Source of the DNA: Sphingopyxis sp. LC81
Lineage (GTDB): Bacteria > Pseudomonadota > Alphaproteobacteria > Sphingomonadales > Sphingomonadaceae
DNA length: 64,000 nt
NCBI RefSeq assembly: GCF_000756375.1
Contig: NZ_JNFD01000002.1
Location: forward strand, 124,001-188,000
Direction: 5' to 3'
In this document: positions 28,939 through 35,739 of the stretch, in pieces
Numbering within the stretch: position 1 is the stretch's first letter
Layout of the letters: every line of letters begins with the position of its first letter
Notes under the pieces: model-generated
What the model was told of the DNA's origin: nothing
Database searches by the model: none
The model's input: the letters and a program-made list of their open reading frames with translations, nothing else
Program-made: the position numbers and the translations under genes

Positions 28939-28962
28939 GGCCCGCGAAAGCGGGCCTTTTTT
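28939..28962 (+). terminator. Rho-independent terminator after tRNA-Ala
   Basis: GGCCCGC-GAAA-GCGGGCC forms a 7-bp stem with a stable GNRA tetraloop, followed by six T residues. It begins 11 bases after the tRNA 3' end. It also has an A-run on the left and so could act on the convergent Rrf2 transcript. Confidence 0.92.
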
Positions 28963-28982
28963 GTTGCGCGGTGGGCTGGCGG

Positions 28983-29429
28983 CTATTCGGCCGCTTCTTC
29001 CTTGTCGAACACGGGTTCGAGCGCGATCGGGTCAGCGAGCGTGATGCGGTCGAGGATCGACGCGGTGTCGTCGCGGACTTTCAACATCAGGCTGCGCAGC
29101 CGGCATTCGGATTCGGGCAGGCAATTCTTGCAATGTTCGTGCGCGTTGCGCGCCGCGCACGGGACGAGCGCGAGCGAGCCGCGCGTCAGCCGGACAAGGT
29201 CGCCATAGCTGATGTCGATCGGGGGCAGGGCAAGCTGATAGCCGCCGTCGCGCCCGCGCTGCGAGATGAGTAGGCCCTCGCGCGCCATTTCGGAGAGGAT
29301 CACGGTCAGGAATTTGGGCGGGATATTCTGCGCCTCCGCAATATCCGCGAGCTGCACCTGCCCCTTGCCCCAATGGTCGGCAAGATGCTGGAACGCGCGG
29401 ATCGTATAGCGGGTTTTTTGCGAAAGCAT
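28983..29429 (-). CDS. Rrf2-family transcriptional regulator with a Cys-rich segment
   Basis: A 148-residue regulator: N-terminal winged helix (RYTIRAFQHLADH, QVQLADIAEAQNIPPKFLTVIL, MAREGLLISQRGRDGGYQLA) followed by a cysteine segment with Cys at 91, 100, 103 and 109. IscR and RirA use three cysteines in this place to bind an Fe-S cluster, so iron-sulfur sensing is likely. Here a fourth Cys and two His (residues 97, 99) are added. The target is unknown; it stands alone, convergent with tRNA-Ala. An inverted repeat (GGGTGG/CCACCC at 29509-29526) lies in the divergent promoter region, closer to the next gene. Confidence 0.88.
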   Translation of the reverse strand: MLSQKTRYTIRAFQHLADHWGKGQVQLADIAEAQNIPPKFLTVILSEMAREGLLISQRGRDGGYQLALPPIDISYGDLVRLTRGSLALVPCAARNAHEHCKNCLPESECRLRSLMLKVRDDTASILDRITLADPIALEPVFDKEEAAE

Positions 29430-29577
29430 GGGGCGTTACTGTGACATATTCAGCCTTAATTCAACCTGTCTGGATGACATAAGTTGCAGAGTTGATGAAA
29501 ATCACAGCGGGTGGCATGAACCACCCCTATAAAGGTCGCATGGTGGCCCGGCATCGGGCGCGGCAAGGGTGATTGCG

Positions 29578-30138
29578 ATGATGCGTAAAATATTGGCGAC
29601 CCCCGCGATGCTCGCGGCGTGCCTGCTGGCCGTCGCGCCAGCCCAGGCGCAGTTCGGAAGCCTGCTCCGCAAGGTGACGACCCCCGCGCCGAAACCAAGC
29701 GACGAGGGCAAGGGCGGCTGTCCCAAGGGCAAGAAGGGCAGCAGTGCGGGCCGGAGCATTTTGGGCGGTGTGCTCAACGAGGCGATCGGCAGCGCGGCGA
29801 GCAAGGCCGGCGTCTACAGCTATGTGCCGATTTCGGAGGTCAGCGGGACGCTCACCGACGCGATCGCCTGCCGTCTCGACCCGGCCGAGCAGGTGCAGGC
29901 GGCGGCGGCGACCGAGGAGGTGACGCGCGGCGAAGAGGTCGGCGCGACCGCGAACTGGACGAGCGAAACGCGTCAGAATGTCAGCGGATCCTCGACCATC
30001 GCCGCGAAGAACGAACTCGCCGATGGCTCGCAATGCATGAGCGTCACCGACATCGTGATCGTCGAGGGCGAAGAGACGCGCGTGTCGAAACGGATGTGCA
30101 AGGGCCCCGGCCAGGCGCGCTATGTCCTCGCGGCGTAA
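29578..30138 (+). CDS. Exported hypothetical protein with surface-antigen-like tail
   Basis: About 186 residues with a signal peptide (MMRKILATPAMLAACLLAV, cleavage after AQAQ). A Gly/Lys-rich linker with GRSILGGVLNEAIGSAAS looks like a short glycine-zipper segment. The C-terminal domain (WTSETRQNVSGSSTIAAK to the end, with paired Cys in GSQCMSV and KRMCKGPG) resembles the surface-antigen domain in which two strands are joined by a disulfide. No function is known. The stop overlaps the start of the next gene by 17 bases, so the two exported proteins are probably made together. Confidence 0.65.
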   Translation: MMRKILATPAMLAACLLAVAPAQAQFGSLLRKVTTPAPKPSDEGKGGCPKGKKGSSAGRSILGGVLNEAIGSAASKAGVYSYVPISEVSGTLTDAIACRLDPAEQVQAAAATEEVTRGEEVGATANWTSETRQNVSGSSTIAAKNELADGSQCMSVTDIVIVEGEETRVSKRMCKGPGQARYVLAA

Positions 30139-30850
30139 AGCGTCGCGTAAGGCGTTTCGCGTTGCCGCGGCGGTGGGGCTGATCGCCTGCCTGACCGGCG
30201 CCGCCAAGCCGGCGATCGACCCCGCGAACCCGACGTGTCCGCTGACCCCCGACTGGTCGGCGAATACGACGATGAAGCTGACGCCTGTTGCCAAGAAGAA
30301 TGGCAAGGTGCTGCTCGCCGAGGGGCGGATCGATGCGGGGCTGCCCGACCGGCTGAAGGCCGCGCTCGCCGCCAATCCCGACGTCAGCGAAGTGTGGCTG
30401 CGCTCACCCGGCGGCGACGCGCGCGCGGGCAACGCCGCGGGGCGGATCATCCGTTCGAACTTTGGCCTCACGACACGCATCCCGGCAGGCTGGGCCTGTT
30501 TCAGCGCGTGCAACTTCATCTTCATGGGCGGCCAGCCGCGCGTGATCGATCCGGGCGGGCTGTTCATCGTCCATATGTTCACGCGCACCGGCGACCGCAG
30601 CGCGATCGACATGAGCGTCGCGATGGGCACCGACGCGACCAAGGAACTGATCGGCGACATCGAACAGGATGCTGCGCTGCTCGCGAGCGAGGATAATGAT
30701 TTCCTGATCCGCATGGGGGTGTCGCGCAAGCTCTTGACCGAGGTGATGTATCAGCAAAAGGCGCTGGCGAACGCCGAGGACAAATCGACGCGCCGCTGCC
30801 TGACGCAGGCCGAGGTCAGAACCTATAACGTTGCAAATAACAACGAATAG
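30122..30850 (+). CDS. Exported ClpP/crotonase-fold protein of unknown function
   Basis: A 242-residue protein with a basic N-terminus and hydrophobic stretch (AVGLIACLTGAAKPA), probably periplasmic. The core VSEVWLRSPGGDARAGNAAGRIIR, then ACFSACNFIFMGGQPRVIDPGGLFIVH, has the pattern of ClpP-like periplasmic proteins: a GGD turn, a small-residue stretch at the place of the nucleophile (FSACNF) and a His in VHMF. The catalytic Ser may be S in FSAC. These are often annotated as COG3904-type. It overlaps the preceding exported gene. Confidence 0.65.
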   Translation: MSSRRKASRKAFRVAAAVGLIACLTGAAKPAIDPANPTCPLTPDWSANTTMKLTPVAKKNGKVLLAEGRIDAGLPDRLKAALAANPDVSEVWLRSPGGDARAGNAAGRIIRSNFGLTTRIPAGWACFSACNFIFMGGQPRVIDPGGLFIVHMFTRTGDRSAIDMSVAMGTDATKELIGDIEQDAALLASEDNDFLIRMGVSRKLLTEVMYQQKALANAEDKSTRRCLTQAEVRTYNVANNNE

Positions 30851-30883
30851 GATAGGCTCTCTGCCAAAATAGGAGAGGCTGCC

Positions 30884-31486
30884 ATGAACGAGATGACGCA
30901 CGATCACGCCACATTCCGGTCGATGATCGACGGAACGCAGGAAGATTGGGACATTATCGCGCGCGAACAGAAGCAGTTCGCGCCGAACAATGGCAAGCGC
31001 ATCCTCGATCATCTGAAGCTGCTCGGCGGCGATTATGGCGGTTTTCCGGTCGACCGGCTCGAGCATTGCCTGCAAACCGCGACGCGCGCCCACCGCGATG
31101 GGCGCGACGAGGAATATGTGGTGATGGCGCTGCTCCACGACATCGGCGACACGCTCGGCGCGTTCAACCACCCCGACGTCGCGGCGGCGATCCTGAAGCC
31201 CTTCCTGTCAGAGGAGAATCTGTGGATCGTCCAGCACCACGGGATTTTCCAGGGCCATTATTTCTTCCACTATCTCGGGCTCGACCGCGACATGCGCGAC
31301 CAGTTCCGCGACAGCCCGCATTATGCGGCATGCGCCGAATTCTGCGAAAAATATGACGCGCCGGCGTTCGACCCCGATTATGCCAGCGAGCCGCTCGAAT
31401 TCTTCGAGCCGATGGTGATGCGGATCTGCTCATACCCGCGCACGAGCATCTACAAGAAGGTGATGGTTGAGGAAGCGGCGGAGTAG
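30884..31486 (+). CDS. HD-domain protein, PhnZ-like
   Basis: A 200-residue cytoplasmic protein with an HD metal site: LEHCLQTATRAHRDG supplies the first His, ALLHDIGDTLG the HD pair, NHPDVAAAIL a third position and IVQHHGIFQGH further His residues; a late Asp in FDPDYAS could complete it. The spacing and the LEHCLQ...DEEYVVMALLHDIG pattern resemble PhnZ, a mixed-valent di-iron oxygenase that cleaves 2-amino-1-hydroxyethylphosphonate, and the related TmpB group. A phosphohydrolase role is the alternative. No phosphonate gene is nearby. GGAGAGG precedes the start. Confidence 0.75.
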   Translation: MNEMTHDHATFRSMIDGTQEDWDIIAREQKQFAPNNGKRILDHLKLLGGDYGGFPVDRLEHCLQTATRAHRDGRDEEYVVMALLHDIGDTLGAFNHPDVAAAILKPFLSEENLWIVQHHGIFQGHYFFHYLGLDRDMRDQFRDSPHYAACAEFCEKYDAPAFDPDYASEPLEFFEPMVMRICSYPRTSIYKKVMVEEAAE

Positions 31487-31493
31487 TTTGGGT

Positions 31494-31567
31494 CGTCATC
31501 CCAGCGAAAGCTGGGATCGCTCGCGTCCAGGATGAACGATAGCGGCCCCAGCTTCCGCTGGGGCGAC
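31494..31567. repeat. Second paired extragenic palindrome (REP-like)
   Basis: The left arm contains ATCCCAGC-GAAA-GCTGGGAT and the right arm CCCCAGC-TTCC-GCTGGGG, with outer ends GTC and GAC complementary. The layout (two short hairpins facing one another, about 20 bases apart) matches the unit at 23734-23810 although the bases differ. It lies between two convergent genes and probably ends transcription from both sides. Confidence 0.7.
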
Positions 31568-31573
31568 GGTTGG

Positions 31574-32377
31574 TTACTTCCCCTTGAACTCGGTCTTGCG
31601 CTTTTGCTGGAAGGCCATGATGCCTTCCATCGCGTCGGCGGTGCCGCCCGCGACGAACTGGCCCTTGGCCTCGGCGTCGAGCGTGGTCGAATAATCTTGT
31701 GACAGGCCATCGCGCAGCACTTTGCGCATCGTCCCGAGCGCGATCGTCGGGCCATTGGCGAGGCGGGTGGCGAGCGCCTTGGCCTCGGTCAGAAGGTCGG
31801 CGTCGTCGACGCATTTATAGATCATGCCCCAGTCAGCGGCCTGTTCGCCGCCGATCTTCTCGCCCAGCATCATCATCTGCAGCGCGCGCGGTACGCCGAC
31901 GAGGCGCGGCAGCAGCCACGACGAACCGCCGTCGGGGACGAGGCCGATGTTGACGAAGGCCTGGAGGAAATAGGCGCTCTTGCCCGCGATCGTGAAATCG
32001 CCCGACAGCGCGAAGCTGCATCCGACGCCCGCCGCGGGGCCGTTGACGGCGGTGACGACGGGGATGTCGAGGTTCGCGAGCGCGAGCAGCATCGGGTTAT
32101 AATGACCGCGCAGCGCATTGCGGCTCCGCGCCCCGCCGCCGACCGCTCCGCCACCTGACCGGTCGCCCGCCAGATCGGCGCCCGAACAGAAGCCGCGGCC
32201 CTCGCCGGTGATCAGCAGTGCGCGTGCGCCGAGGCCCGGCAGATGATCGAGCGCTTCGCGAATATCGTCGGCCATCGCGGGCGGCATCGAATTGAGCCGG
32301 TCGGGGCGGTTGAGCGTGATCGTCGCGACATGGTCGGCGAGTTCGAGCTTGATCGTGTCGAAGGTCGGAAGGGTCAT
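31574..32377 (-). CDS. Enoyl-CoA hydratase/isomerase family protein
   Basis: The 267-residue crotonase-fold enzyme has TITLNRPDRLNSMPPAM near residue 20, the oxyanion-hole block GRGFCSGADL near residue 63 and the second one GPAAGVGCSFALSGDF near residue 113. The IGLVPDGGSSWLLPRLVG block holds the position of a catalytic acidic residue; here it is D rather than the E of classical hydratases, as in the PaaG/isomerase branch. It stands alone on the minus strand behind a strong LiuR-like palindrome, so it may belong to branched-chain amino acid or phenylacetate-type acyl-CoA breakdown. Confidence 0.9.
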   Translation of the reverse strand: MTLPTFDTIKLELADHVATITLNRPDRLNSMPPAMADDIREALDHLPGLGARALLITGEGRGFCSGADLAGDRSGGGAVGGGARSRNALRGHYNPMLLALANLDIPVVTAVNGPAAGVGCSFALSGDFTIAGKSAYFLQAFVNIGLVPDGGSSWLLPRLVGVPRALQMMMLGEKIGGEQAADWGMIYKCVDDADLLTEAKALATRLANGPTIALGTMRKVLRDGLSQDYSTTLDAEAKGQFVAGGTADAMEGIMAFQQKRKTEFKGK

Positions 32378-32406
32378 GGGGAAGAATCCTCTCGCAGGTG
32401 CTTTAC

Positions 32407-32424
32407 CTTTACGTTCACGTAAAG
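32407..32424. promoter_or_regulatory. LiuR-like palindromic operator before the enoyl-CoA hydratase gene
   Basis: CTTTACGT and ACGTAAAG are perfect 8-bp arms around TC. The sequence matches the LiuR (MerR family) consensus TTTACGTTAACGTAAA as I remember it at nearly every base. It lies 30 bases upstream of the hydratase start, where it would overlap the promoter. Confidence 0.6.
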
Positions 32425-32747
32425 ATGTGACTCATTTGCGGGAGGAGTGCAAGGGGGAAGGGAACGGGAGTGGACGACCGGAACCAGATCGAATTGACCT
32501 TCGCGACATTGACCGGCTTAAGCCCCATCTCGGCGATGAGCCGCACGACCTCGTCGGTCATTAGATGACCATGAGCGATCTGGCGAACACCGTTGTTCAC
32601 CAGCCGGCGAATGGACTTGTCATTATAGGCGTGCGCGATGACGTAGGTGTCCCAATTCTCCGCCGCCTCGATATCTTCAAACATATACAGGAAGCTGCGG
32701 TCGAGCCCGACGCTTGGATTCAGAATCCGCGTGTCGGAAATACGCCC
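32415..32747 (-). pseudogene. Amidohydrolase remnant
   Basis: A minus-strand frame without a proper start encodes EAAENWDTYVIAHAYNDKSI and then GVRQIAHGHLMTDEVVRLI. These two blocks are characteristic of the middle of metal-dependent amidohydrolases (His in AHAY and in HGHL). The preceding metal-binding N-terminal half and the following part are missing; the frame ends at 32415 after a non-family tail. It is a decayed fragment of a protein of about 420 residues. Confidence 0.55.
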
Positions 32748-33013
32748 TTAAGGCAGGAATTCGGCTAAAATCCTCGGTTTTTCGAAATCCCATATCGGTC
32801 GTGGATAGCGAAATTTGCTCGAAACTTGAGCCTTTATCTCGCGGTCGTTGGTCAAACCTAGACAGGATTGGACTCGTTTGGTCGCAGGAAACGCGAGCAT
32901 TTGCGCGAGTATATTGAGTGGCGAGGGGGGTTTTCCCGCGGCGCAAGTCGCCACGCTTCTCGCCCGGATGCAGAACGATCTTGTCAGCGAGTAAACGGAC
33001 GTCGATTGCCGCA
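32748..33013. other. Lower-GC decayed or uncharacterised stretch without a recognisable gene
   Basis: This part of the gap between the enoyl-CoA hydratase and creatininase genes is visibly less GC-rich than its surroundings. One plus-strand frame ending with TAA at 32992-32994 (…QVATLLARMQNDLVSE) and one longer minus-strand frame are open, but neither has a start with a ribosome-binding site or any family I recognise. It is probably old gene debris at a locus boundary. Confidence 0.4.
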
Positions 33014-33796
33014 TTATCCGGGATCTGCGGGCTCTGCGTTCGATCGCGCGATGTCTCGCAACATATCGACCGCTGCCCGGGTTACGACGTCCGATATGGC
33101 CTGACCTTTCAAGGCCGACGCCTTGCTGGAGCAGCCGGACACACCGGTTCCGTTGGTCAGCTGATGCATGGTCTGATGGTGGGAGGCCCGGGGCGCGCGC
33201 AGCAGGTCTGCGGCCGCCCATTCGAACGCATGGATCGCGAGTTGATCGATCTGCGCTGCGGGATCGATCAGGTCGGGAGCGATCAGCTGGACGAGCGAGG
33301 TCTCGAACTCGCAGGCATGGCCGATGCCACCGAATTCGCTTTCCTGAAGCTCGGCAAGCGCTTCCGCCGCGATGCGCCACCAGGTGAGCATGAAGATCTC
33401 GACCTCGGGATGCGCGTTCCCGAACTTTTCCAGCGCGACCTGGCCGATCGCGAGATTGCCGCCATGGCTGTTGAACAGCACGATGTTGCGAAAGCCGTGC
33501 GCCACGATCGATTCGAGCACGTCGGTGAGATAGGCGAGCAGCGTCTCATGACGCACCGTCAGCGTGCCCGGAAAATCCATATGGTGATGCGAGCAGCAGA
33601 TCGGAATTTGCGGCACCACGAGCACCTCTTCCCCCAATGCGGCATCGATCCGGTCGGTGAAATGGCGACCGATCAGCGCGTCGGTGACCAGCGGCAAATG
33701 CCCGCCATGCTGCTCGATCGCGCCGATGTTGAGGACGACCGGGGTGTTGCGGTCGATCGCGCCCAGCTTCGGGCTGGTCAGCTCTTCCCACTTCAT
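33014..33796 (-). CDS. Creatininase-family metal-dependent amidohydrolase
   Basis: A 260-residue cytoplasmic enzyme with the binuclear metal site of creatininase: Glu, His and Asp in IGAIEQHGGHLPLVTD, a His-rich HHHMDFPGTLTV, NSHGGN with the next His, and the Glu of GHACEFETS. The family opens cyclic or linear amides (creatinine, formamides such as MftE or FAPy-type substrates), so the substrate cannot be told from sequence alone. The start at 33796 overlaps the RidA stop (ATGA), and it is last in a three-gene unit with RidA and an enolase-superfamily protein. Confidence 0.85.
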   Translation of the reverse strand: MKWEELTSPKLGAIDRNTPVVLNIGAIEQHGGHLPLVTDALIGRHFTDRIDAALGEEVLVVPQIPICCSHHHMDFPGTLTVRHETLLAYLTDVLESIVAHGFRNIVLFNSHGGNLAIGQVALEKFGNAHPEVEIFMLTWWRIAAEALAELQESEFGGIGHACEFETSLVQLIAPDLIDPAAQIDQLAIHAFEWAAADLLRAPRASHHQTMHQLTNGTGVSGCSSKASALKGQAISDVVTRAAVDMLRDIARSNAEPADPG

Positions 33797-34188
33797 GCGC
33801 GCACCGCCGCCCACATTTCGATCTCCACCAGAAAGCCGTCGAGCAGCGCGCAGCCGATCGCGGTGCGCGCGGGAAAGGGCTGCGGCATGATCTCGCGATA
33901 GACATTATTGAAGCGCGGCCAGTTCGACAGGTCGGTCAGGTAGACATTGACCTTGAAGACGTGGTGCAGATCCAGTCCTGCGGCGGCCAGCTGCTTCCGG
34001 CAATTCTCGAGCGTCACGCGCGCCTGTTCCTCGATCGTGGCGCCGATGACCGCACCCGAAAGGTCGAGCGGCGCCTGGCCGGAGATGACAATGATATCGG
34101 CGTCGTGACGGATGCGAAGCACGGGCGAATAAGGCCCGGCGGTGACGTGCTGCTCCGATGCTACGGGCAGGATGGCGTCCGCGTTCAT
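33793..34188 (-). CDS. RidA/YjgF-family enamine/imine deaminase
   Basis: A 131-residue RidA-type protein that hydrolyses enamine/imine intermediates formed by amine-eliminating enzymes. Markers are PYSPVLRI, IIVISGQAPLD, TLENCRKQLAAAGLDLHHVFKVNVYLTD and PARTAIGCALL, with the conserved Arg (here in PARTAIG) and the C-terminal EIEMWA. It lies in the middle of the group: coupled by ATGA overlaps to both the enolase-superfamily gene and the creatininase-family gene. This coupling suggests a specific step on an amino-sugar intermediate rather than general housekeeping. Confidence 0.9.
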   Translation of the reverse strand: MNADAILPVASEQHVTAGPYSPVLRIRHDADIIVISGQAPLDLSGAVIGATIEEQARVTLENCRKQLAAAGLDLHHVFKVNVYLTDLSNWPRFNNVYREIMPQPFPARTAIGCALLDGFLVEIEMWAAVRA

Positions 34189-35360
34189 TCGAAAATCTCC
34201 CGGCGGATGGAATATCGCTCGATCGCGTCCTGATCGAGCTCGACGCCAAGGCCGGGCCCCTCGGGCACGAAGGCGTAGGGCGGTTCGAACCGGATCGGCG
34301 TCTTCAACAAATCATGCTCGCGGATCATCCGCCCGAAGATGTCGCTCGGCCAGATGCAACTCTTCGCCGCGATCGCCTGGTGAAGATACATTGCCTCGAG
34401 GATTCCGAGATCGACTTCGGAGCCGTGGAAACTGGAAAGGCCGGCAGCATCCGCGACGGCGTTGAGCTGGCTGAACTTGGCGAGGCCGGCATTGAAATTG
34501 AAGCCGTCCACTGCCCGCTGCTGAATCAACGCGATGATGTCGTGAACCCGCTGGCCTTGATAAATATAGGGCAAGGATATGTGCTGGACGATCGGGATCG
34601 ACGAGAAGCGGCAAAGGTCGGCATAGTCGGGGATCATCCATTTGGGGATGGGGTCCTCGAGCAAGAGCACGTTCCCAACTTTCTCCAGTCCCCGGATGAT
34701 CGGTTTTACCGAGGCCATATTCTCCCACCGTTGATTGGGATCGAAGATCACCTTCATGCCCGGCGCGTGGGCCGCGACGCGTTCGCATAGCCCGACCACG
34801 TCATCTTCCAGATCAGCCTTGAGCTTGATGCTGCGATAGCCCTGGTCCTGATAGCCCTGCACCCACGGCCCGACTTCGTCGAGCGTGCGGTGGCTGGACC
34901 ATGCATCGCACAGCACGCGGTCACGCACCCGGCCGCCGAGCAGGGCGTGGAGCGGCAGGCCGAGCGACTTTGCCCAGCCGTCCCAGATCGCCAGTTCGAA
35001 GCCGTCCGCTTCGCGAACGAGCGGCAGCGGCAGATTCTGGAGCGAGAGCGTTGAGAGATCGGCACCGATCAGCCTCTCGCAGATCGCCTCGATCCGCGTC
35101 CATTCATGATCGCGATAGAATTCGCCGAGCGCGACGACGCCGTTGGCCAGGCGCATCCGTACGATAAGCTTGGGCAATGCATCGAACTGCTTGCTCCAGC
35201 CAGCCTCTCCGCCAACGGGAAGCATGTGCAACGGCTTGGCCAGTGATTCGGAGTTGATCATTCCCGGCTTGGCCGGAACGATCACCTCGTAAAATTCGAA
35301 CCCGGTGATCACCGGCGCCGCGTCGATGGCCGCCGCCGGCGGATTGAAATTCATCGTCAT
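34185..35360 (-). CDS. Mandelate racemase/muconate lactonizing enzyme-like protein (enolase superfamily)
   Basis: The 391-residue protein has an N-terminal capping domain and a C-terminal barrel. The catalytic KxK is in GYRSIKLKADL, the first two metal ligands in VIFDPNQRW (Asp) and LLLEDPIPKW (Glu). The third acidic ligand is not where expected: the strand reads SIPIVQHISLPY, where MR relatives have Gly-Glu or Asp-Glu. A His follows in SSFHGSEVDLGI. Sugar-acid dehydratases are the typical members, so a dehydration of an aldonate or amino-aldonate is plausible, though the altered site leaves this open. ATG at 35354 is an alternative start. It heads the minus-strand unit. Confidence 0.85.
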   Translation of the reverse strand: MTMNFNPPAAAIDAAPVITGFEFYEVIVPAKPGMINSESLAKPLHMLPVGGEAGWSKQFDALPKLIVRMRLANGVVALGEFYRDHEWTRIEAICERLIGADLSTLSLQNLPLPLVREADGFELAIWDGWAKSLGLPLHALLGGRVRDRVLCDAWSSHRTLDEVGPWVQGYQDQGYRSIKLKADLEDDVVGLCERVAAHAPGMKVIFDPNQRWENMASVKPIIRGLEKVGNVLLLEDPIPKWMIPDYADLCRFSSIPIVQHISLPYIYQGQRVHDIIALIQQRAVDGFNFNAGLAKFSQLNAVADAAGLSSFHGSEVDLGILEAMYLHQAIAAKSCIWPSDIFGRMIREHDLLKTPIRFEPPYAFVPEGPGLGVELDQDAIERYSIRREIFE

Positions 35361-35739
35361 CCTGACCCCTTACGTGAAGGGCAAGCCGCGCGCTGACCGG
35401 TCATGGTCGAGCCACGTCCTCCCAATTGAGTCCACCATAATGAGAGCAATACCAAATTGCTACCTATTTTCGGTACAAAATACCAAACGTGAAAAATTTC
35501 CGTTGACGCGGCCAATTTATTGTGAAAACTTTAAGCATATCGGGACGATTGGTACTGCATTGATCCTATGAAAGCGGAAGCGGCTAGCCGTTTCCGAACG
35601 TTGGATCGCGGCAGCGGCATATCGACCCCAACAAGATCCCCATGCTCGCGCAGATGCCGGCATGGGACCAATGTCGCGGCGACCGCTCGGCCCTGAAGAA
35701 GGCTGGACGCCGGGAAAAAACAAAGAGGGGATAGTCTTG
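35361..35739. promoter_or_regulatory. Divergent promoter region of the amino-sugar locus with repeated TACCAA half-sites
   Basis: The 379-base gap has an AT-rich middle (35430-35560). ATACCAAA occurs at 35449-35456 and 35480-35487, and the opposite orientation, ATTGGTAC, at 35548-35555; GGTAC at 35472 pairs with the second copy to give an imperfect inverted repeat. Half-sites of this kind (TTGGTAT/ATACCAA) are known for FadR-type sugar-acid regulators, though the local regulator is RpiR-like. A TTGACG at 35503-35508 could be a -35 element for the receptor gene. A GAGGGG ribosome-binding site stands before 35740. Confidence 0.45.

Noticed and set aside
28841-29044. Small frame overlapping tRNA-Ala
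   Set aside because: It reads through a tRNA and its terminator; no protein family resemblance.
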